Shown here one piece after another: positions 8,102 to 16,148 of a stretch of 36,882 bases of DNA. The DNA is from Nitrospira sp. (GTDB taxonomy: Bacteria; Nitrospirota; Nitrospiria; Nitrospirales; Nitrospiraceae). The stretch spans positions 8,656 through 45,537 of the forward strand of contig SWDR01000025.1 of assembly GCA_005116815.1 (NCBI GenBank), in the 5' to 3' direction. A program made the position numbers and the translations under genes. Numbering within the stretch: the first letter of the stretch is position 1; each line of letters opens with the position of its first letter. The notes beneath the pieces were generated by a model, which did not search any database, was not told the origin of the DNA, and saw only the letters and a program-made list of their open reading frames with translations.

Positions 8102-8144
8102 TCGTGTCTGTCTACCTCTTTTGTTCAGCAAAGGGAGTTTGCCG

Positions 8145-9182
8145 ATGAAAGCATTAATGTCAGTCGCGGCACTCATAGGAGCAGTTGGGATACTCCTGCT
8201 TGCCGGAATGATTGTCGATATCATTCCGTCAAATACGGTGCGCCTGGTCGAAGGTTACATGCCCATGCAAGTGCTCTTTGAGCTCACGCTGTTTGTCGCG
8301 GGCTTTACAGGGCTCAGTTACATGTTGGGTTCCATGGGAATGGCGGTCCCTCGCTTCTGGCAGGGGATTTTATTCTGGTCGTTCATTCTCCTGTATTTGA
8401 AATATCGGGTCTATCCGCCGATTCCGTTCAGCGTTCGGGCTATGTACGGAACCGTCTCCCTCATAGCTGTGTTTATGTGGGTTTCCGCGAACGAAGAAGA
8501 TTGGAAGAAGTTTAAGCAGCCGATCATGAACATTTTGGATGCCCAGACCGGGGCAAACAAATTACTACGTTATGCCTATCTAGTTCTGTTGCCCATTCTG
8601 ATCGGCGGGTTCTCCTACAACGCGATGGTGCCGAAGTCGGAGGAGCCCATCGAGTTGCGCACGGTGCATCCTGCGCCCCCGGCCAGCACCAAGGTGCATG
8701 GTAAGACGTATACACTTCAAACGTCGCAGAATCCCTATCGTGTCAACCTCGAAGGGAAGTTCGATCAGGAATATAGCAACGCGAATATTGTGGAGCAGGG
8801 CATGGGCCGGTTGATGAAGCCGAACGCCAATCCCTGGGATAAAGATGCTCAGGGTTATCTGAAGTATGTGCGTGAGGGAGGAGAAATCTTCTTCCAAAAC
8901 TGCCACTTCTGCCACGGCGATAACTTGAACGGTCGCGGCCTCCATGCATTCGCATTCAATCCAATTCCTGCGAACTTTACGGATCCGGGAACGATTGCAC
9001 AATTACAGGAAACGTTTATTTTCTGGCGCGTCTCCAAGGGTGGAATCGGGTTGCCCAACGAAGGCTTTCCCTGGGCCTCAGTGATGCCACCGTGGGAACA
9101 GCATCTGACTGTAGATGAAATCTGGAAAGTGATCTTGTTCGAATATTGGCATACGGGGTATTACCCCCGAACCTGGGACTAA
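8145..9182 (+). CDS. Membrane-anchored monoheme cytochrome c of the oxidase operon
   Basis: 345 residues. The ATG at 8145 has AAGGGAG 7 nt upstream and is preferred over a TTG at 8121. About five transmembrane helices (residues 1-165) precede a periplasmic cytochrome c domain with CHFCH at 253-257 and a possible axial Met near the VMPPWEQHL segment. The domain keeps the usual GDNLNGRG and final LTVDEIWKVILFEY helix. It lies 43 bp after the diheme cytochrome and 50 bp before the c-c-EbdC fusion protein, so the three probably form one electron-transfer module with the oxidase. Confidence 0.83.
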   Translation: MKALMSVAALIGAVGILLLAGMIVDIIPSNTVRLVEGYMPMQVLFELTLFVAGFTGLSYMLGSMGMAVPRFWQGILFWSFILLYLKYRVYPPIPFSVRAMYGTVSLIAVFMWVSANEEDWKKFKQPIMNILDAQTGANKLLRYAYLVLLPILIGGFSYNAMVPKSEEPIELRTVHPAPPASTKVHGKTYTLQTSQNPYRVNLEGKFDQEYSNANIVEQGMGRLMKPNANPWDKDAQGYLKYVREGGEIFFQNCHFCHGDNLNGRGLHAFAFNPIPANFTDPGTIAQLQETFIFWRVSKGGIGLPNEGFPWASVMPPWEQHLTVDEIWKVILFEYWHTGYYPRTWD

Positions 9183-9232
9183 TCGTTCAAGGGAATTTCT
9201 AGCCAACCTGGATTTACGACATGAGGGAAACC

Positions 9233-11008
9233 ATGAAGAATTCGTTTAGTCTGAAGGCGGGGGCGCTCCTCGCGACTGCCTTTGGAATTATCCTGGTCTC
9301 CGGGAGCACCGGGGGCGTAGCGTTTGCCGCAGATGCGCTTCCTGAGGGTTTCAAGAAGGCAGAATTGTCTCCTGAACCTGCTGCCGACATGATTGAGGCA
9401 GGCAAGCGTGTGTACTTTACCAAGTGTGTTTGGTGCCACGGAGTCGATGGTGCGGGTGATGGACCAGGCGCAGACCGTCTCTGGCCTCGTCCCCGTAACT
9501 TCAATCAGGGTACGTTCAAGATTCGGCGTACGGCGAGCGGTGAGTTACCGTTGTTCGATGCCAAGAAGCCGATTCCAGGTCAGAACGACCTGTTCGAGAC
9601 CGTCACACATGGTCTCCCTGGTTCTGCCATGCCATCGTGGGAAGGTATTCTGACGGAAGAGCAACGGCTCCAAGTCTTGTCTTTTGTCACGACACAGCTG
9701 GTGAAGGACAGAAAGTTCACCGATAAGGCATCTGAAAGTCAGACCGTTCTACAGCTTGATGAGTTGAAGCCTATTGCTGTTTCAGAAGAGAGTTTAAAGA
9801 AGGGCGCAGAGCTCATCGTCGAGAAGAAGTGTGTGGAATGTCACGGCGCTGAAGGCCGTGGCGATGGTAATGCGTTCAATCTGAAAGACGATTGGGGCTT
9901 TTCGATTCAGCCTGCAAATTGGCACAAGTGCTGGAACTTCAGGGGCAGCCGCCAAGACCCCTACAACGTCAAGAATATTTTCAGGACGTTTTCAACCGGA
10001 GTCAACGGCACGCCAATGCCTTCGTTCGCTGACAACAGCACGGTCGAAGAGCGATGGCACATTGCCAACTTCGTGAACTCGTTGTGCGAGCGCGAAGCTG
10101 ACGGGAAGCCCCTTTCAATCGATCCGTTGGCGGACAAGCCGAAGATCAACTTCGTGGTGTCGTCAGGGGTGGTTGAAGGAGAGATTCCTGCAGATCCCGA
10201 GCATGAATTGTGGAAGAATCGAGCCAGACGGTATGTGGCAATGGGCGGTCAGATTACCCACAAGCCAAGAAATTTCGTGAATCGCATCGACGATATTTGG
10301 GTGAAGTCTCTCTACAACGACAAACATGTCGTATTCATGTTCCAGTGGGACGACCGGACGAAGAGCGTGGCCGAAGGAAAGTTGCCTTGGGCGCCGACGT
10401 CTGTGAATGTCGATGTCAAAGAACAAGATCCGAAGACTGGCGAAGAGGGTTCGATTGCCTCGCATCAGAATAACTACACGGTGTACAACGATGCGATCGC
10501 GATGCAAACGGCCGTGAAGTGGAAAGAACTTCCGGCGCCGATTAAGCCGCGGTACCTGTTCGGCAGCAACGAGCAGTTCCCTGTCGATATTGTGAAGTGG
10601 GAAGCTGATGGCTCACTCCGTGCCTTTGAAGGTACGGGATGGGACAAGGACTTCACACAGCGCGATACTTATGAAGAGAATATCAAGATTCTTCATTCAG
10701 AGTGGAAGAATGGACGTTGGACGGTCATCATTCAGCGTCCTTTGGGAAACAAGAAGGATCAGGATTACGACGAAGATACCTTCTTCGAAATGGGACAGTA
10801 CATTCCCACGGTGTTCTTCGCTTGGGACGGCCACAATGGCGACGCAGGACGGAAGATGGCCGTTTCGGCCTTCTACTACACATTCCTGGAGCCGCCAACG
10901 CCTCGCGAAGCCTACATCTATCCGGTTGTGATTGCCTTTGGTGTGGTCCTCCTGGAAGGGTGGGTCCTCACGAGACGATCGAACAAGCGGAAGGGAAAGA
11001 CCCTCTAA
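9233..11008 (+). CDS. Two cytochrome c domains fused to an EbdC/NxrC-like domain
   Basis: 591 residues. The ATG at 9233 is chosen because GAGGGA lies 4 nt upstream and a signal peptide follows (cleavage near VAFAADA). Domains in order: cytochrome c with CVWCH (65-69), a second cytochrome c with CVECH (200-204), then an ethylbenzene-dehydrogenase-gamma-like beta domain (about 310-550) and one C-terminal helix (about 560-580) with a basic tail. Such gamma subunits bind heme b through Met and Lys. Here the matching positions appear to be Phe443 and Gln501, so heme b binding by this domain is doubtful. As the last gene of the oxidase operon, it may link a periplasmic donor to the membrane cytochromes. 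Confidence 0.85.
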   Translation: MKNSFSLKAGALLATAFGIILVSGSTGGVAFAADALPEGFKKAELSPEPAADMIEAGKRVYFTKCVWCHGVDGAGDGPGADRLWPRPRNFNQGTFKIRRTASGELPLFDAKKPIPGQNDLFETVTHGLPGSAMPSWEGILTEEQRLQVLSFVTTQLVKDRKFTDKASESQTVLQLDELKPIAVSEESLKKGAELIVEKKCVECHGAEGRGDGNAFNLKDDWGFSIQPANWHKCWNFRGSRQDPYNVKNIFRTFSTGVNGTPMPSFADNSTVEERWHIANFVNSLCEREADGKPLSIDPLADKPKINFVVSSGVVEGEIPADPEHELWKNRARRYVAMGGQITHKPRNFVNRIDDIWVKSLYNDKHVVFMFQWDDRTKSVAEGKLPWAPTSVNVDVKEQDPKTGEEGSIASHQNNYTVYNDAIAMQTAVKWKELPAPIKPRYLFGSNEQFPVDIVKWEADGSLRAFEGTGWDKDFTQRDTYEENIKILHSEWKNGRWTVIIQRPLGNKKDQDYDEDTFFEMGQYIPTVFFAWDGHNGDAGRKMAVSAFYYTFLEPPTPREAYIYPVVIAFGVVLLEGWVLTRRSNKRKGKTL

Positions 11009-11041
11009 CGTTCATCTGAGCGCGAGAGTCTGGAAAAGTAT

Positions 11042-11077
11042 GAGGGGGTGGGGGTAACCCACCCCCTCTTTCTTTTT
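11042..11077 (+). terminator. Intrinsic terminator of the oxidase operon
   Basis: A perfect 11-bp stem, GAGGGGGTGGG (11042-11052) with CCCACCCCCTC (11058-11068), a 5-nt loop GGTAA, then TTTCTTTTT. It lies 34 bp after the stop at 11008 and ends the transcription unit. Confidence 0.92.
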
Positions 11078-11099
11078 GGCCGTCGGCTTTGAGGATATG

Positions 11100-11717
11100 A
11101 TGGAGCGAGACATAACCGGCATCCTGCTTGCCGGGGGGAAAAGCCGGAGAATGGGCGAGGATAAACGGTATCTCGTTGTGGGAGAACAGACCCTCCTTGA
11201 ACGAGGACTCGCCGTGCTTCGCTCAATCTTTGAGGAGGTATTGGTCGTCATTGCGCAGGATAGTCCTGGACTCGATGTCGACGCGAGAATTGTTCGAGAC
11301 TTGGTGCCGGATTGCGGCAGTCTTGGAGGGCTGTATACCGGGCTTACTGAGGCCACGACACCCTATATATTCGTGGTTGCCTGCGATATGCCGTTTCTGG
11401 ATCAGGCGGTTATTTCGCAGTTCACAAGTCGAAGAACGTCTACAGACATTGTTATGGCGAAACTCGCGGGCCGTTTACATCCAATGCACGCTTTGTATAG
11501 CAAGCGGTGCCTGCCTGTTATTGAACAGATGGTTTTGGCACGACAGCTCAAGATCCAAGCGATCGCGTCCTGCAAGTCTCTCCGAGTTCAATATGTGACT
11601 GAGGGGGATCTGGTTGGGATCGACCCATCCGGCCGTTCCTTCCAAAATGTGAATACACCTGCAGATCTTGAAGTCGCACGGTCCTTGCTGGCTCAGTCCC
11701 CTCCCTCTGGACAGTAA
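11100..11717 (+). CDS. mobA: Molybdenum cofactor guanylyltransferase
   Basis: MobA transfers GMP from GTP to molybdopterin to make the bis-MGD cofactor used by DMSO-reductase-family enzymes such as nitrite oxidoreductase and Nar. The glycosyltransferase-A-like fold is clear: ILLAGGKSRRMGEDKRYL near the N-terminus (nucleotide binding), the PDCGSLGGLYTGL segment, and VVACDMPFLD with the metal-binding Asp. About 205 residues, usual for the family. Start choice is uncertain between adjacent ATGs at 11097 and 11100; 11100 has better spacing from GAGG. It directly follows the oxidase operon terminator, and no promoter is obvious. Confidence 0.9.
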   Translation: MERDITGILLAGGKSRRMGEDKRYLVVGEQTLLERGLAVLRSIFEEVLVVIAQDSPGLDVDARIVRDLVPDCGSLGGLYTGLTEATTPYIFVVACDMPFLDQAVISQFTSRRTSTDIVMAKLAGRLHPMHALYSKRCLPVIEQMVLARQLKIQAIASCKSLRVQYVTEGDLVGIDPSGRSFQNVNTPADLEVARSLLAQSPPSGQ

Positions 11718-11725
11718 GGTAGATC

Positions 11726-12715
11726 GTGGCAAGAACGATCGTCATGATCCATCCCGGTGGCCTTGGCGATGTGCTCTTGGCTGTTCCTGCCATGACACGA
11801 TTGCGCATCCGCTTTCCCAGCCATCGGCTCCTGCTCTGTGCCGGGGACCAAGTCGCAACGCTGCTGCTTGCATGCAGAATTATCGATGACGGGACCTCTG
11901 TGCAGGGACGTGCTTGTGCGGACCTGTTTGCCGGTTCGGCTACAGGTCAGCTACAGACATGGCTGGAGGATTGTGATCTTGCCATTGGCTGGATGGAGGA
12001 TGTCGATGGCAGGTTGAGCGGGGCACTCAAGGCAGCTGGCGTCCGCGAGGTGATCGTGAGGTCTCCATTCTCGCTCACGATCCATGCGATACACCAACGC
12101 GATCGGTTTCTTGAGGCGATCAATGAGGCGCCGTATGACGATGAGGGATATGCAGGGTTGACGGTGACGGAACCGCTCCTCTCTCTCGGACAAGCCTGTC
12201 TTGAAACGGCGGGTCTTTCGGGCGGCCAACCTTTTGCCGTCATTCACCCTGGGAGTGGGAGTGCCCATAAGTGTGTGGGCCCAGAGATACTCGCGTCCGT
12301 CGTTGCCGCGCTTCAGCATTCCAGAACGATCCCAGTGATTCTCGAGGGGCCGGCAGACCGGGAGCCGGTCGCGCGGCTCTTCCAGTCATGTCTACAACCG
12401 CCGGTTGTCTTGAAGGGCCTGGATGTTCTCACCGTTGCCGGGGTGCTGGCTCACGCACGGTTCTTTCTCGGGCAGGATTCAGGCGTGACACATATGGCGG
12501 GGTTATTAGGGGTGCGTACGGTGGCTCTCTTTGGTCCAACTGATCCTAATCGCTGGGCTCCCCGTGGCGCCCATGTCACCATCGTGCAGGGGCCTCCTTG
12601 TCTCTGCCGGTCGTGGGGCGATGTCAGGCATTGCGAGGAGCAATCCTGCCTCAAGATATCGCAGAAGGATCTTGTGTCACTCTGTCGGGCACAGCTCAGA
12701 GAGGCTGTGGTCTGA
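11726..12715 (+). CDS. Glycosyltransferase family 9 (heptosyltransferase-like)
   Basis: 329 residues; the GTG start at 11726 follows AAGGT 8 bp after mobA. The N-terminal half has the GT9 signature (IVMIHPGGLGDVLLAVPAM). The C-terminal half has the ADP-heptose-binding landmarks: FAVIHPGSGSAHK, FLGQDSGVTHMAGLLGV and ALFGPTDPNRWAP. The end carries a Cys-rich stretch (PCLCRSW, HCEEQSC) common in this family. Such enzymes add heptose to the lipopolysaccharide inner core at the cytoplasmic membrane. The exact acceptor, and thus WaaC, WaaF or WaaQ identity, cannot be told from sequence alone. Confidence 0.85.
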   Translation: MARTIVMIHPGGLGDVLLAVPAMTRLRIRFPSHRLLLCAGDQVATLLLACRIIDDGTSVQGRACADLFAGSATGQLQTWLEDCDLAIGWMEDVDGRLSGALKAAGVREVIVRSPFSLTIHAIHQRDRFLEAINEAPYDDEGYAGLTVTEPLLSLGQACLETAGLSGGQPFAVIHPGSGSAHKCVGPEILASVVAALQHSRTIPVILEGPADREPVARLFQSCLQPPVVLKGLDVLTVAGVLAHARFFLGQDSGVTHMAGLLGVRTVALFGPTDPNRWAPRGAHVTIVQGPPCLCRSWGDVRHCEEQSCLKISQKDLVSLCRAQLREAVV

Positions 12716-12814
12716 CAGAGAATGCCATCCTGCTGCCTTGTCACTACCCATCCCGTATGCTACAGTGGCCAGTTCGTTTTCCCTTTCATTGCTAATGACT
12801 TAGGAGTTTTTATC

Positions 12815-14569
12815 TTGTCCAGCGGGGTCGTTCAGGAAAAGGTCACCAGCGCGCTCCTCGGAGCGCTCAATGGAGCCAAACAGAAGGGCCAATTGAAGAC
12901 GGAAGCCTGGCCTGAACTGAGTCTGGATGCTCCTAAACGGCCTGAATGGGGAGACTTAGCCTCAACGGTTGCGATGTCGCTCGCGGCCTCCGAGCAACGA
13001 GCGCCCCATGACATTGCCCAAATTATCATCGACAACCTTTCTCAGCGCGAACAACTCTTCGACCGGGTCGAAATTGCCAGGCCCGGGTTCCTGAACCTCA
13101 CGCTCAAACCTTCCATTTGGCAGGAAGTGCTCAGAGAAATCGAGACGCAAGGATCAACCTACGGGCGAGCTGAATTGGGTGAGAGTCGTCGTGTCTTGGT
13201 GGAATACGTGAGTGCAAATCCGACTGGCCCGTTGCATGTGGGCCATGGGCGAGGCGCGGCGGTCGGGCAGGCGGTCGCGAATATGCTCAAGGCTGTCGGG
13301 TATGACGTCGTGAGTGAGTACTATATCAACGACGCCGGCCGGCAGATGAAATTGCTGGGAACCTCCGTCTACGCCAGGTACGAAGCATTGTCCAATCGAC
13401 CGTTCGAGTTTCCGACAGAGGGTTATCACGGGGCCTACATCACGGCTGTGGCCGAGCATGTCAAACAACAGCTCGAGTCTGAGCTGACTGGACGAACGGC
13501 TGCAGAGGTGGAGGAACGCTGTCGCACGTTTGCCTATCAGGAGTTACTGGGGCTGATTCGCGAGGATCTGAAGTATTTCGGGATCGAGTTCGAGTCCTGG
13601 TTCAGCGAGGCCTCCCTTGTAGATTCTGGTGCGGTGCAGCGGGTGTTGGATGAATTGAAAGCGCAGCAGTTCCTATTCGAGGAGGAAGGGGCCTGGTGGT
13701 TTCGATCCTCGGCATTCGGTGATGAGAAGGATCGTGTCGTCCGGAAGCAGGACGGCGAGTATACCTACCTGGCGTCCGATATCGCCTACCATCAGGATAA
13801 GTTGCGGCGGGGATACGATCTCTTGATCGACGTCTGGGGCGCGGATCACCATGGTTACATTCCCCGCATGCAAGCGGTCGTGCAGGCCTATGGGCATCCG
13901 AAAGATCGTCTTCAGGTCGTGCTGGTTCAGATGGTGAATCTATTGCGTGGCGGGAAAAAAGTGGAAATGTCGAAGCGGGCCGGCGAGTTCATTACGATGC
14001 GGGAAGTCATCGATGAAGTCGGGGCCGACGCGGCCAAATTCTTTTTCTTGATGCGCGATTCCAATTCACATCTCGACTTCGATTTGGAGCTGGCGAAGCA
14101 GCGGTCATCCGATAATCCCGTCTATTATGTGCAGTATGCCCATGCCAGGATCGCCAGCCTCTGGCGCGTCGCGGCGGCGCGAGGCATCGCCTGTCCTTTG
14201 CCGAGCGAGACTGATTTGACCGTGTTGACGGATCCGGATGAATTGGGGTTGATTCGCAAGCTCTCCGCGTATCCGTCAGTCCTCCAGGGCAGTGCCCTGG
14301 CCTATGAGCCTCACCGGATGACCTATTATCTTCAGCAGTTAGCCGGGTTGCTCCATACGTTTTACAACAAGCACCGGATTCTACCTCCCGCTGCGGATCG
14401 AGATCTTCTGGCTGTTACGCCGGAGGGATTGGTCCCTGTCGAGGGAGTGCCGAAAGAAGTGCTGGTCCCTGAACGGACTGCGGCAAGATTGGCGCTGATG
14501 CGAGGCATCCAGCAAGTTTTAAAGAATGGACTCGGCGTACTCGGGGTTTCCGCACCGGATCAGATGTAG
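12815..14569 (+). CDS. argS: Arginyl-tRNA synthetase
   Basis: Charges tRNA-Arg with arginine. The TTG at 12815 is chosen: TAGGAG lies 8 nt upstream, and the protein then begins as class I ArgS enzymes do, with the N-terminal Add-1 domain. An upstream ATG at 12722 would add 31 atypical residues. The HIGH-type motif appears in ANPTGPLHVGHGRGA and the KMSKS-type motif as VEMSKRAGEF. The C-terminal DALR anticodon domain (YVQYAHARIASLW and onward) completes a protein of 584 residues, a normal length. The neighbouring housekeeping genes show no functional link. Confidence 0.95.
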   Translation: MSSGVVQEKVTSALLGALNGAKQKGQLKTEAWPELSLDAPKRPEWGDLASTVAMSLAASEQRAPHDIAQIIIDNLSQREQLFDRVEIARPGFLNLTLKPSIWQEVLREIETQGSTYGRAELGESRRVLVEYVSANPTGPLHVGHGRGAAVGQAVANMLKAVGYDVVSEYYINDAGRQMKLLGTSVYARYEALSNRPFEFPTEGYHGAYITAVAEHVKQQLESELTGRTAAEVEERCRTFAYQELLGLIREDLKYFGIEFESWFSEASLVDSGAVQRVLDELKAQQFLFEEEGAWWFRSSAFGDEKDRVVRKQDGEYTYLASDIAYHQDKLRRGYDLLIDVWGADHHGYIPRMQAVVQAYGHPKDRLQVVLVQMVNLLRGGKKVEMSKRAGEFITMREVIDEVGADAAKFFFLMRDSNSHLDFDLELAKQRSSDNPVYYVQYAHARIASLWRVAAARGIACPLPSETDLTVLTDPDELGLIRKLSAYPSVLQGSALAYEPHRMTYYLQQLAGLLHTFYNKHRILPPAADRDLLAVTPEGLVPVEGVPKEVLVPERTAARLALMRGIQQVLKNGLGVLGVSAPDQM

Positions 14570-14584
14570 CGTGCACAAGGGACT

Positions 14585-15748
14585 ATGAATTTTTCAGTGC
14601 TGCAGGAAGATCGTAAGACGAGTGCGCGGTTGGGGAGACTCAGCACCGCCCATGGTGCTATCGACACGCCGGCCTTCATGCCGGTTGGCACGTTGGGGCC
14701 AGTGAAAGGGATCGACCCCGCCGATCTCGAGCAGCTCGGCTTTGGTCTGATGCTGAACAACGCGTACCACCTCTATCTGCGGCCTGGACACAAGATTATA
14801 GCTGAGATGGGCGGGTTACATCGTTTCACGGGGTGGCCCGGAGCGATCTTGACGGATAGCGGTGGATTTCAGATTTTCAGTCTCGCCAAATTGTGCAAGG
14901 TCTCGGATGAAGGCGTGAGTTTTCAGTCGCATCTCGATGGGTCCACGCATTTCATCTCACCGGAGACGGCCATCGAGATCGAGGAGGCGCTGGGGGCCGA
15001 TATCATGATGGCGTTCGATCATTGTGTGGCCTTGCCGGCTGAAAAAGAGGTAGTGCGGGATGCGGTGCGACGGACCACCCTCTGGGCGAAACGCTGTCAG
15101 GACAGTCGGCGTCGCACGGATCAAGCCCTCTTCGGAATTGTGCAAGGCGGGTTGGACGCAGAGCTCCGCGTCACGTCCGCACGCGACCTCGTCGGGCTTG
15201 GCTTCGAGGGGTATGCGGTCGGGGGGCTCTCGGTGGGAGAATCGAAGGCCGAGATGCATGCCATGTTGGATGTGACGGTGCCGGAGCTGCCGACTGCAAA
15301 GCCTCGCTATTTGATGGGCGTCGGGATGCCGGAGGACTTGATCGAAGGCGTTGCTCGGGGGATCGATCTCTTCGATTGTGTCGTGCCGTCTCGCCATGGG
15401 CGGACCGGCTCGCTGTTTACCAGTTTTGGGCGAGTGGTGATCAAGCAAGCGCGGTATATCCGTGATGAGCAGCCGATCGATCCGGCTTGCGGCTGTCCGG
15501 TCTGCGCACGCTACTCGCGGGCCTATCTGCATCACCTTTACCAGGTGAAAGAAATGTTGTCGTCGAGACTGAATACGATCCACAATCTCTGGTATTTTGC
15601 CGAGCTGATGGGCCAGATACGGTCAGCGATCGCACAGGGGACGTTGCAGTCGTTCCGGGACGAGTTCTACCGATCCCGGGCGGCATCGGACGTGTCCGCG
15701 ATCGACGTGGCTGAGGCTGATATTCACCGGCATGCCAGGTTGGACTAA
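14585..15748 (+). CDS. tgt: tRNA-guanine transglycosylase
   Basis: 387 residues. The enzyme exchanges guanine-34 of tRNA-Asp, -Asn, -His and -Tyr for the queuosine precursor preQ1. Visible signatures: TPAFMPVGTLGPVKG, the catalytic region DSGGFQIFSLAKL, GIVQGGLDAELR, the nucleophile region FDCVVPSRHGRTG, and the zinc site C-x-C-x2-C with a downstream His (CGCPVCARYSRAYLHHL to NTIHN). AAGGGA lies 5 nt before the ATG. It follows argS by 15 bp and precedes yajC-secD-secF, a common bacterial arrangement (tgt-yajC-secD-secF). Confidence 0.96.
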   Translation: MNFSVLQEDRKTSARLGRLSTAHGAIDTPAFMPVGTLGPVKGIDPADLEQLGFGLMLNNAYHLYLRPGHKIIAEMGGLHRFTGWPGAILTDSGGFQIFSLAKLCKVSDEGVSFQSHLDGSTHFISPETAIEIEEALGADIMMAFDHCVALPAEKEVVRDAVRRTTLWAKRCQDSRRRTDQALFGIVQGGLDAELRVTSARDLVGLGFEGYAVGGLSVGESKAEMHAMLDVTVPELPTAKPRYLMGVGMPEDLIEGVARGIDLFDCVVPSRHGRTGSLFTSFGRVVIKQARYIRDEQPIDPACGCPVCARYSRAYLHHLYQVKEMLSSRLNTIHNLWYFAELMGQIRSAIAQGTLQSFRDEFYRSRAASDVSAIDVAEADIHRHARLD

Positions 15749-15773
15749 CCCTGTCGAGGAGGACGCTGTTCGC

Positions 15774-16118
15774 ATGGTAATGCAATCGGTCGCATGGGCT
15801 CAAGGAATCGGTGGTGGAGGGGCGAGTTCGAGCTCCGGGACGCTCTTGTCTCTCATTCCGTTTGCGCTGATCTTCGTGATTTTTTACTTCCTGCTCATTT
15901 TGCCGCAGCAAAAACGCGCGAAACAGCAGAAGGCCTTGCTGGAGGCCCTGAAGAAGGGCGACAAGGTGATCACGGGGTCGGGCATCTGGGGGACCGTGAC
16001 GAATCTCGGGAAAGAGACGGTGACGCTGCAGATCGCCGATAGTGCCAAGATCCGGATACAACGGGAGCACATCGCTCGATTGCGCGCCGACGATGAAGAC
16101 AAGGATAAGGATTCGTAG
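15774..16118 (+). CDS. yajC: Sec translocon accessory protein YajC
   Basis: 114 residues with one membrane helix (SLIPFALIFVIFYFLLILP) followed by the family's QQKRAKQQKALLEALKKGD and a small beta domain (VITGSGIWGTVTNL). YajC associates with SecD and SecF in the inner membrane. The start at 15774 is preferred because GAGGAGGA (15756-15763) lies 10 nt upstream; an ATG at 15732 overlaps the end of tgt. The C-terminus is highly charged (DEDKDKDS). Confidence 0.93.
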   Translation: MVMQSVAWAQGIGGGGASSSSGTLLSLIPFALIFVIFYFLLILPQQKRAKQQKALLEALKKGDKVITGSGIWGTVTNLGKETVTLQIADSAKIRIQREHIARLRADDEDKDKDS

Positions 16119-16148
16119 ACCGCGAGCGACAAAGGGGTTACAGATCAT

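Noticed and set aside
12722-12814. Upstream ATG start for argS
   Set aside because: The extra 31 residues are not ArgS-like, and a good ribosome site precedes the TTG at 12815.
14957-15583. Long open frames antisense to tgt, secD, the kinase and the radical SAM gene
   Set aside because: They are antisense shadows of GC-rich coding sequence, rich in Arg/His/Pro, with no domain signature, and each lies opposite a well-supported gene.
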